A stretch of DNA of 64,000 nt from Azorinus chamasolen (taxonomy: Eukaryota > Mollusca > Bivalvia > Cardiida > Solecurtidae). The translations under genes were made by a program, and so were the position numbers. The notes under the pieces are model-generated. The model did no database searches, was not told the origin of the DNA, and worked only from the letters and a program-made list of their open reading frames with translations. How positions within the stretch are numbered: position 1 is the first letter of the stretch; each line of letters opens with the position of its first letter. Positions 61,246 through 64,000 of the stretch are shown piece by piece. Location: contig OY755244.1 in the NCBI GenBank assembly GCA_963576725.1, positions 78,119,620-78,183,619 of the forward strand, given 5' to 3'.

Positions 61246-63583
61246 CGTAACAATTTCGTGTCCGCTCCATATCTCCTATACCCCTTGAAGGATTTTCAAG
61301 AAACTTGCCTCAAATGTTAACCAAGTTGAGACGATGTGCAGAACATATGTGGCAGATATGTCGGCTCAAGGTCAAGGTCACATTTGAAGGTCAAGGGTTT
61401 TAACCTTCAATTTCCATTGCATTTTTGTGTCCGCTCCATATCTTCTAAACCCTTTGAAGGATTTTCGTAAAACTTGAGTCAAATGTTAACCAAATTAAGA
61501 CGATGTGCAGAACACATGTGGCAGTCATGTCGGCTCAAGTTCAAGGTCACATTTGAAGGTCAAGTGTTTAAACCTTCAGTTGCCATTACAGTTTCGTGTC
61601 CGCTCCATAAAACCCTTTGAAGGATTTTCATAAAACTTGAGTCAAATATTAAATGAATTGAGACGATGTGCTGAACCCATGCGGCAGTCATGTTGGCTCA
61701 AGGTCAAGGTCACGTTTGAAGGTCAAGTGTTCTAACCTTTAATTTCCGTTACATTTTCGTGTCCGCTCCATATCTTCTAAAGCCTTTGAAGGATTTTCAT
61801 AAAAGTTAAGTTAAATGTTAGCTAAATTGAGATGATGTGCAGAACACATGTGCCAGTCATGTCGGCTCAAGGTCAAGGTCACATTTGAAGATCAAGTGTT
61901 CTTACCTTCAATTTCCATTATAGTTTCGTTATCTCCTATACCCCTTGAAGGATTTTCAAGAAACTTGCCTCAAATGTTAACCACGTTGAGACAATGTGCA
62001 GAACATATGTGGCAGTCATGTCGGCTCAAGGTCAAGGTCACATTTGAAGGCCAAGTGATTTAATCTTCAATTTCCATTACATTTCGTGTCCGCTCCATAT
62101 CTTCTAAACCATTTGAAGGATTTTCATAAAACTTGAGTCAAATATTAACCGAATTGAGATGATGTGCAGAACACATGTGGCAGTCATGTCGACTCAAGGT
62201 CAAGGTCACATTTGAAAGTCGTGTTCTTACCTTCAGTTTCCATTATATTTGTTTCCTAATGCATGAAATGCAGTTTTAAAACCCATTGTATCACCTTAAG
62301 GTCAATGTCGAAATTTAGATGGCGGCGGTGGGGGATATAGCTGTCCTTTGGACTGGCTTGTAAGAATGGTTTTGAAGAGAGGATTTTATAGAATGGTTAA
62401 AACGTAGGGTTTGGTGGAGAAATGAAGATTTTAGTATATGCTTATGCGCTTATTGCTCTGATCCAGTACCCCCCCCCCCCCCCCCCCCCCCCCACTCATC
62501 TGGTTTGTATATCAGGATGAACCAGTTTTGCACAATTTTGATCTCTTAACCCTTCTCTTGCTGAATTTTAAAATACATTTCTCCTTCTTTACCCATGCCC
62601 TGTTGTATAATTACATATTATCTTCACTGTGTACAAGTATTTCGCTGTGCAATCACTACTGTGGAGTGCACTGATTGCACAATCAACTTGTAAATAGTGC
62701 AGACCCTGATGAGACAGCTCCTGCAGGAGCTGTCTCATCTGGGTCTGCACTATTTACAGGTAGGTATATTGACGTGAGTAGCAAGCGAAGGGTTAACTAC
62801 GACTGCAAACAGAGTAGACCCAGATCAGACGGCTCCTGTAGGAGTCGTCTGGTCAGGGTCTACTCTGATTGCTTATGGAATGATATATCTGATTCTACAG
62901 TTTCTACCGTTGCCAAACTCCATTGTGCTCATTTTATAGCCATTATAAAAAATAATCTAATTAATATTCATGATGTCATTATTTATCACATGAATATTCA
63001 TGGAGTAAAGGGTGAAAGGAAACTTCTAGCCCCAAGGTAACTATACACTTTGCTTGGATCATTCTCAAGCCTCTGATTGGTCAGATTCTGAGCTTGCCCA
63101 ATCTGACCAATCAGATACTTTAGAATGATCTCAGACTCAGATGTTTTATAACCTTGGACCCAGCAGTAGTAACTCCGGCATCCATGTTGCCGTCGTCATT
63201 GTCATCAGGAAACTTTTAACATTAACTCAAAACTCCATGGATGGATTGTGAAATCACAAGGCATAAAGGTTCCTCTAGAAGGTATGGCGTGTCGTACAAA
63301 AAAACACAATAGCTGAAAGGTCAAGGTCATACTTAGAGGTTACTTACTGTAATTATATGAGAGTCTTATCCAAACCACCAGAATGTCATTGATGTGTTCT
63401 TTTTTATGTCAAATTTATAGCACAGCAGTGCAGTTCAAGAGTGGCATTGAGAAAATACAGCAGAACTTTGAGAAAATTGTGTGGCCATTTTATATACTTC
63501 ATGGAGAAAAAGATGCTCTGTGTCCCGTCCAGGGATCCCAAGATCTGTACGAAAATGCCAAGAGTACAGACAAGAAAATAAAG
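36000..63583 (+). CDS. MGLL: Monoacylglycerol lipase (alpha/beta hydrolase), seven exons, 3' end beyond window
   Basis: Seven exons (36000-36109, 52713-52819, 56897-57033, 58891-59001, 59830-59919, 60928-60980, 63421-63583) give 771 nt or 257 codons in one frame with consistent phases. Vertebrate MGLL is about 303 residues, so roughly 50 residues with the catalytic His are missing off the right edge. Visible motifs are the oxyanion-side VHGLAEH (about residue 43), HDHVGHGQS, the nucleophile elbow GHSMGG (Ser about 117, split between exons 3 and 4) and GEKDALC with the catalytic Asp (about 234). The family hydrolyses monoacylglycerols such as 2-arachidonoylglycerol to fatty acid and glycerol at membranes. 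Intron 1 is 16.6 kb and full of transposons. Identification is strong; whether it is the only paralogue cannot be seen. Confidence 0.93.
36196..36600 (-). repeat. Repeat P, inverted copy with foldback
   Basis: Starts 87 bp after MGLL exon 1. It matches 42500-43310 as reverse complement (gtctcaccgtctttcgaacc, caccacccgcataac, aaatggctgccag). Its last ~60 bp also pair with 36812-36865, forming a local foldback. Confidence 0.7.
36702..36870 (+). repeat. Repeat P, direct fragment
   Basis: Near copy of 42362-42520 (acaacgcctcg, gcgaaatatacgtcataaa, ttgaaaagtgtaccac). Confidence 0.7.
36959..37338 (+). repeat. Palindromic minisatellite, 22-bp unit
   Basis: A run of ccacttataagtgg alternating with tttataag. 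The cleanest part (37150-37325) has period 22. Every unit is self-complementary. Confidence 0.9.
37363..37520 (+). mobile_element. tRNA-derived SINE-like sequence
   Basis: tggtctagtgg resembles a pol III A box and ggttcaattcc a B box, 45 bp apart and followed by ctgctcaacca. The acceptor stem pairs poorly, so it is not a functional tRNA. The tail after 37440 has no 3' simple repeat that I can define. Confidence 0.5.
38390..38633 (-). mobile_element. TTAA element related to B/C, diverged
   Basis: ttaaccctttccctgttc to ggagaggattaa; stem gacagactcagaccggacag, tip agctgtct. Confidence 0.7.
38640..39450. other. No gene seen
   Basis: Low-copy-looking, with a repeat-like segment from tacccccgcctttagggc (38901). 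The minus-strand frame at 39176-39565 has no recognisable content. Confidence 0.45.
39451..39578 (+). mobile_element. Family E fragment
   Basis: gcaaacagtgtagatccag; tip gctctgaaggagc; end taaagggttaa. Confidence 0.6.
39579..41440. other. No gene seen
   Basis: Long stretch inside MGLL intron 1. There are no splice-flanked open segments resembling known proteins; the frames at 40429-40752 and 40894-41181 look accidental. Confidence 0.45.
41310..41350 (+). repeat. Poly-C / poly-G inverted pair
   Basis: A C-run of about 19 and a G-run of about 10 separated by tctaaaaaga. Confidence 0.9.
41442..41550 (+). mobile_element. Family D right part
   Basis: aaatagtgcagaccctgtg, tip ttcctgtaggagc, end agaagggttga. 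Confidence 0.75.
41870..42060 (+). repeat. Palindromic minisatellite, second array
   Basis: Same cttataag/cacttataagtg motif as 36959-37338, more diverged, next to the fuller P repeat. Confidence 0.85.
42362..43320 (+). repeat. Repeat P, fullest copy, carrying an insertion
   Basis: Contains both parts seen separately at 36196-36600 (inverted) and 36702-36870 (direct), in one orientation. A ~447-bp element at 42660-43106 splits it. Confidence 0.7.
42660..43106 (+). mobile_element. Dispersed repeat with two ~170-bp tandem units
   Basis: Begins agctccactttttc and ends with aaagtggagtgcgctg plus a short tail, so the outer ~10 bp are inverse. The interior holds two units starting gttaaggtc at 42731 and 42901. 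The uninterrupted site is visible at 36380-36392. Confidence 0.6.
43321..43854. other. No gene seen
   Basis: AT-rich. A long imperfect inverse pair around tgatcttgatctgggtctgaactatg and cagatcaagatcac (43515-43760) forms a loose foldback. Confidence 0.45.
43855..44150 (+). repeat. Left inverted flank of the MULE candidate
   Basis: About 295 bp matching the right flank in inverse orientation, with indels. Homology starts near the segment aatggccgac and stops after ccaacattt. Confidence 0.55.
44451..45800 (+). repeat. Duplicated segment, second copy split by an insertion
   Basis: 44451-44770 recurs as 45132-45216 plus 45624-45785. Shared landmarks include cacccctgagaattcc and ggttactagcttattctgg. 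The second copy is interrupted by the element at 45217-45623, so the first copy shows the empty site. Confidence 0.75.
45217..45623 (+). mobile_element. AGGTCA-rich dispersed repeat (copy 1)
   Basis: A ~407-bp insert whose edges are fixed by the empty site near 44533. It starts caagatgtgtttgtgaaac and ends ctatgggggcat. Inside are clusters of tgacctctgaccttgacc, i.e. AGGTCA half-sites on the other strand. It has no open frame and the transposition class is unknown. Confidence 0.6.
46282..47650 (+). repeat. Higher-order satellite of 75-bp and 116-bp units
   Basis: Fourteen units begin gcattcacaataaaaaatg at 46282, 46398, 46473, 46586, 46692, 46767, 46883, 47000, 47075, 47191, 47266, 47382, 47498 and 47573. 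Lengths are either 75 (S) or 106-117 (L). L contains an extra copy of the motif ggccggctactcggagtgcc. The order is L S L L S L L S L S L L S S, and the unit ends alternate tataca/tataga in register. Confidence 0.9.
47963..49402 (-). CDS. MULE-type transposase-like open frame
   Basis: 479 codons without a stop, antisense within MGLL intron 1. An N-terminal zinc-ribbon-like stretch (DDCGAWQQGK, about residues 109-118, then PLDPQP) precedes a MULE-type catalytic core. The core has GIDTF (Asp about 333), PPVMLGPMLLH and IFGSDKEHASIKA (Asp about 402). It is followed by FPNASRVFCAMY, where the usual CxxH appears as CxxY. The first codon is GTG, with no ATG until about residue 33, and cttttag just precedes the frame, so the 5' part may be spliced from another exon. 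Near the 3' end a good donor (gtaagt, minus strand from 47991) interrupts the frame, suggesting a further exon with the third catalytic residue. It could be a living element's transposase or a recent corpse. MULE assignment rests on these motifs. Confidence 0.72.
   Translation of the reverse strand: MLIIPGRVFLVLVLSEQTLLYTDTIGVQPQLVMTGVTNLSFAVEHPFRDPVQNSVSAFMGIDKQYQLATSMQKTASAIPLGIKQNVFFILDDTKNRERRSMQKHSDYSDDCGAWQQGKNSTKPSYFLKSETGFLQYVELRGGLYGRRVKTVFMPLDPQPDSNMVVKVTRKYSSLARQPSYKKRVTWFDSEPAIAKTIVEYIGEYVPNGVHSSAKVTTVPYHTVMTDQKEIISEGVMNGKPCGDIRREVNSATPEDIICPRLVQHAKKGRPEHANWVNVADDVLAALNMFAHSDFIQEVSTTHPQGPSSIILYTSAQLSMLKSAVQTGTVIGIDTFNLSSCFLTSLCFLNGNLQSKRTLKPPVMLGPMLLHWDGEFESYHKFFSHLQAKLADVDQSSLIFGSDKEHASIKAMELCFPNASRVFCAMYLKPYSNIFKRNIDWQVKQLPDLITTLFDLEQDQMLQLRGALHDTGKFMLSYHT
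49562..49770 (+). repeat. Three copies of a 69-bp unit
   Basis: Units start tcactcatcataatt at 49562, 49631 and 49700. Confidence 0.85.
49835..50082 (+). mobile_element. Family B MITE
   Basis: Full length; tip gctcctagaggagc. Confidence 0.9.
50146..50218 (+). repeat. Family J hairpin
   Basis: caaacagtttggatcc pairs with ggatccaaactgtctg. Confidence 0.75.
50636..50855 (-). mobile_element. Family B MITE
   Basis: TTAA ends; right stem shortened at the tip (ctcctctagtagtctggg). Confidence 0.88.
50930..50968 (+). mobile_element. B/C arm fragment
   Basis: gcaaacagagcataccctg only. Confidence 0.5.
50970..51339. other. No gene seen
   Basis: AT-rich; inner side of the right MULE flank. Confidence 0.45.
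51340..51600 (-). repeat. Right inverted flank of the MULE candidate
   Basis: About 260 bp complementary to 43855-44150. It retains ggccattaccatgtgacc at the outer side and tgttggcctaaaact at the inner side. Confidence 0.55.
51606..51935. other. No gene seen
   Basis: AT-rich; no supported feature. Confidence 0.5.
51936..52030 (+). mobile_element. Family A left part
   Basis: ttaaccctttcccccat to aaaaggaacattttag; hairpin absent. Confidence 0.8.
52048..52298 (-). mobile_element. Family B MITE
   Basis: TTAA left, TTGA right; the right target lies in F-like sequence. Confidence 0.85.
52299..52681 (+). mobile_element. Family F hairpin and right end, split by a B element
   Basis: tgcaggatgaaag to caaccaactgctc, resuming at 52628 and ending gacaggtttttcttgta, 32 bp before MGLL exon 2. 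Confidence 0.65.
52380..52627 (-). mobile_element. Family B nested in F
   Basis: Full length, TTAA both sides; perfect tip gctcctctaggagc. Confidence 0.9.
52713..52819 (+). CDS. MGLL: MGLL exon 2
   Basis: After ttttcag; encodes RGIVFIVHGLAEHC and ends FYVFAHDH, donor gtgagt. VHG with the following Glu-His is the family's oxyanion-loop region. Confidence 0.92.
52873..53138 (-). mobile_element. Family D MITE
   Basis: Full length, 54 bp after the exon 2 donor; perfect tip gctcctgcaggagc. Confidence 0.92.
53268..53877 (-). mobile_element. Family B MITE split by the AGGTCA repeat
   Basis: Left part ends taaagaaacac; right part resumes attccatta and ends agggttaa. Confidence 0.75.
53412..53800 (-). 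mobile_element. AGGTCA-rich dispersed repeat (copy 2), inside a family B MITE
   Basis: Inverse orientation relative to copy 1: it begins near tttttatacacccc and ends cactatg..caaacagatcttg. It interrupts a B element whose halves resume at attccatta. It retains aaggtcagaggtcaa half-sites. Confidence 0.6.
53874..54132 (-). mobile_element. Family C sharing TTAA with B
   Basis: ttaatcctttacctgttc to ggcgtttatagggtcaa; tip gctcctataggagc. Confidence 0.8.
54252..54635 (-). mobile_element. Family A hosting an F element; hairpin right stem lost
   Basis: ttaaaccctttcctttataaa before F and caccttttta cgcctctg after it; gataaa is joined to actacacaattc. Confidence 0.85.
54275..54478 (+). mobile_element. 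Family F nested in A, TA duplicated
   Basis: 204 bp, CAGTAAAACCTCTATAACG to GAGGTTTTACTG; TA at 54273-54274 and 54479-54480; tip gctcctattggagc. Confidence 0.95.
54640..55035. other. No gene seen
   Basis: AT-rich intronic sequence. Confidence 0.5.
55042..55330 (+). mobile_element. Family H MITE
   Basis: agctgaacttcgatatctgg to cagatatcgaagttcaac..ctg; tip atcctgtaggagc. Confidence 0.85.
55335..55680. other. No gene seen
   Basis: AT-rich intronic sequence. Confidence 0.5.
55684..55850 (-). mobile_element. Family B, ends trimmed
   Basis: aatgaaatatcgaaggtggg to gcaaatgtgtgaaaac; tip gctcctataggagc. Confidence 0.8.
55851..55950 (+). mobile_element. Family C fragment
   Basis: gaaacgcctttttgtgcc to ctctgtttgc; tip cttctgtaggagc. 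Confidence 0.7.
56226..56442 (+). mobile_element. Family A MITE
   Basis: Left end trimmed by ~10 bp; tip gctcctataggagc. Confidence 0.85.
56510..56770 (+). repeat. Dispersed repeat, same style as 42660 and 63172
   Basis: gctattgtcgtaactccgac, then gcgtcgtcatcg and ggagttatggccc; no long frame and no defined ends. Confidence 0.5.
56897..57033 (+). CDS. MGLL: MGLL exon 3
   Basis: After caacag; completes HDHVGHGQSSGDR and ends PVFLVGHSM before gtaagt. It contains the nucleophilic Ser of GxSxG; the two following Gly are in exon 4. Confidence 0.95.
57075..57188 (-). mobile_element. Family B, left stem lost to the tip
   Basis: Flank is joined directly to taggaaccatctgatctgg; 41 bp after the exon 3 donor. 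Confidence 0.82.
57185..57335 (-). mobile_element. Family A sharing TTAA with B, 3' trimmed
   Basis: Stem variant aaatggtcatttgctcc, tip gctccataggagc. Confidence 0.82.
57412..57632 (-). mobile_element. Family A MITE
   Basis: Full length; tip gctccacaggagc. Confidence 0.88.
57657..57772 (+). mobile_element. Family C left part
   Basis: ttaaccctttactccatg to cttatttgttt; tip gctcctataggagc. Confidence 0.75.
57780..58205. other. No gene seen
   Basis: Intronic; short frames on both strands have no recognisable content. Confidence 0.5.
58209..58513 (+). mobile_element. Family H MITE, diverged
   Basis: cagcagaactttgatatctc to gagattgaagttaaattg; tip decayed. Confidence 0.78.
58527..58750 (-). 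mobile_element. Family A MITE
   Basis: Full length; tip gctcctaaggagc. Confidence 0.9.
58891..59001 (+). CDS. MGLL: MGLL exon 4
   Basis: 37 codons after atttcag, starting GGTISVLAALERP and ending KAASPAV before gtaagt. GVVLIGPLL is the strand after the nucleophile helix. Confidence 0.93.
59011..59168 (+). mobile_element. Family F left half, repeated and cut at the tip
   Basis: The left arm runs to gctcctatagg (59112-59122), restarts at tggctgcttaaagc and runs to ctcctatagg (59159-59168). Unrelated sequence follows and there is no right half. Confidence 0.85.
59170..59610. other. No gene seen
   Basis: AT-rich intron sequence. Confidence 0.5.
59618..59808 (+). mobile_element. Family G MITE
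   Basis: CAGAGTTACAGATAAG to CCTTATCTGGACCTG, ending 21 bp before exon 5. Confidence 0.85.
59830..59919 (+). CDS. MGLL: MGLL exon 5 (lid region)
   Basis: 30 codons after cttttcag, VFVASMLAKIAPQTHV to SRDQEQ, donor gtagat. It corresponds to the lid/cap segment that forms the acyl tunnel in the family. Confidence 0.88.
59962..60191 (+). mobile_element. Family A MITE
   Basis: Right TTAA; tip gctcctatggacc. Confidence 0.85.
60188..60395 (+). mobile_element. Family E MITE sharing TTAA with A
   Basis: attcaaacaagccaagttc to ctgaaagggttaa; perfect tip gctcctctaggagc. Confidence 0.85.
60396..60927. other. No separate gene seen
   Basis: MGLL intron 5. The open frame at 60284-60715 starts inside the E hairpin and has no recognisable domain. 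Confidence 0.5.
60928..60980 (+). CDS. MGLL: MGLL exon 6
   Basis: 53 nt after cccccag, VQKYEQDPLVYHGGVKCG, donor gtgagt. DPL followed by a short helix matches the cap-to-core return. Confidence 0.88.
61042..62458 (+). mobile_element. Family G MITE, host of the 61173 element
   Basis: The left arm, including a 48-bp tandem duplication at 61042 and 61090, stops in accactttttaa. The right arm resumes near aaacgtagggtttggtgg and ends attgctctg. Confidence 0.6.
61173..62336 (+). mobile_element. 1.16-kb element with CCCCACCGC ends and internal tandem units
   Basis: Starts ttccccaccgcatagcgg and ends ggcggcggtggggg, giving inverse GC-rich termini. Next to the left end is a (ctgt)n run. Then come six units starting gtgtccgctcc at 61258, 61427, 61596, 61759, (partial) 61924 and 62086, period 163-169, each with caaggtcaaggtcac. 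It sits inside a family G element. Confidence 0.65.
62469..62493 (+). repeat. Poly-C tract (25)
   Basis: Homopolymer run just beyond the end of the G host. Confidence 0.9.
62546..62796 (+). mobile_element. Family D MITE
   Basis: Full length; perfect tip gctcctgcaggagc. Confidence 0.93.
62793..63014 (+). mobile_element. Family C abutting D at a common TTAA, left flank lost
   Basis: gcaaacagagtagacccag to catggagtaaagggt. Confidence 0.8.
63042..63163 (+). mobile_element. Family I palindrome
   Basis: attctcaagcctctgattgg pairs with ccaatcagatactttagaat. Confidence 0.75.
63172..63357 (+). repeat. Dispersed repeat, decayed
   Basis: agtaactccggcatccatg and gaaaggtcaaggtcatac resemble the 56510 and 61173 repeats. 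Confidence 0.4.
63421..63583 (+). CDS. MGLL: MGLL exon 7 (catalytic Asp)
   Basis: 163 nt after tttatag, ending KSTDKKIK before gtgtgt. It contains PFYILHGEKDALCP, where the Asp is the second member of the triad. The catalytic His exon lies beyond 64000. Confidence 0.92.
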
Positions 63584-63637
63584 GTGTGTATTCTTATTGT
63601 TTTCATGGCAACAGTAAACAGTGTTTACCATGGTGTA

Positions 63638-63886
63638 TTAACCCTTTCCCTCATATAAATGTGTTTTCACGCATTTGCAAACAGAGTAGACCCAGATCAG
63701 ATGGCTCCTAGAGGAGCCATCTGATCAGGGTCTGCTCTGTTTGCTAATAGAATGTTATAGATCTGTTTCTTTGCTTTCTAAAATGTCTACAACGTTCCAC
63801 CTTCCATATTTCTTTATAACTATTTTGTTAATGAATATTCAGTAGGTATTGAAAGTTGGCCTAAATACAGAACAGGGAACGGGTTA
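63638..63886 (+). mobile_element. Family B MITE
   Basis: Full length; tip gctcctagaggagc; 54 bp after the exon 7 donor. Confidence 0.92.
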
Positions 63887-63954
63887 ATGTACTAGGTGTT
63901 ATAAGTAAAGTGAGTGGCTGGGGTGGAGCTTATTTTTGTTGCTACTGTAACAAT

Positions 63955-64000
63955 TAATCTAATTACTATTCATGATGTCATTATTTCTTACATTAATATT
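63955..64000 (+). mobile_element. Family C end, cut by the window edge
   Basis: ctattcatgatgtcattattt runs to the edge. Confidence 0.6.

Noticed and set aside
62675..63040. 121-codon frame reading NSADPDETAPAGAVSSG
   Set aside because: This peptide and CKQSRPRSDGS recur in many short frames because they are translations of the D and B/C hairpins.

Overview
The window reads as animal nuclear DNA: AT-rich, intron-rich, with short exons bounded by GT..AG sites and introns packed with short non-autonomous DNA transposons. A spliced monoacylglycerol lipase gene of animal type, an animal-type MULE transposase frame, and tandem repeats rich in AGGTCA and CTGT motifs suggest a bivalve mollusc. That assignment is an inference from texture and not proven.

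Two protein genes lie on the + strand. The first, at about 12641-26201, has five visible exons with matching phases and a stop codon. I do not recognise its family, and its 5' end is not visible. The second begins at 36000 and runs off the right edge. It is a monoacylglycerol lipase (MGLL) orthologue with seven exons, encoding the first ~257 residues (lid, nucleophile GHSMG, catalytic Asp). The last exon or exons, with the catalytic His, lie beyond the window. MGLL intron 1 is 16.6 kb. It holds an inverted pair of ~0.6 kb repeats with 22-bp palindromic arrays (36.2-43.3 kb). It also holds a candidate ~7.7 kb MULE transposon (43.85-51.6 kb) with long inverted flanks, a two-unit higher-order satellite and an open 479-codon transposase frame on the minus strand.

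Most other sequence is MITEs. I use these names. Families A, B, C, D and E start TTAACCC and end GGGTTAA (TTAA target, piggyBac-like termini). A carries the stem AAACCATTGTGATAAATAG. B and C share the stem GCAAACAGAGTAGACC but differ in their flanks. D carries AAATAGTGCAGACC and long unique sides. E carries AACAGTGCAGACC. Family F has pogo/Emigrant-like ends CAGTAAAACCTC with TA target duplication. Family G has ends CAGAG..CTCTG around a ~90-bp palindrome. Family H has ends CAGTTGAACTTCGATATC with TA target. Family I is a palindrome starting AAGGTTATAAAACG. Family J has arms reading AACAGTTTGGATCC. For A-D, strand + means A begins with GGCTATTTTTAGA after its terminus, B and C have the hairpin nearest their left end, and D begins CTTGCTGAATTTT.

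The main observation is that families with unrelated ends (A-F and H) nearly all have the same palindromic tip, GCTCCTNNAGGAGC. Chimeras, duplications and truncations break repeatedly at that tip. One element has a TTAA-type C left half joined to a TA-type F right half exactly through the tip. This suggests that MITE families here diversify by swapping arms at a common hairpin apex. Nested insertions with readable target sites (A in B, two A in one F, F in A, F in G) give the relative order of insertion and confirm the TTAA and TA targets.
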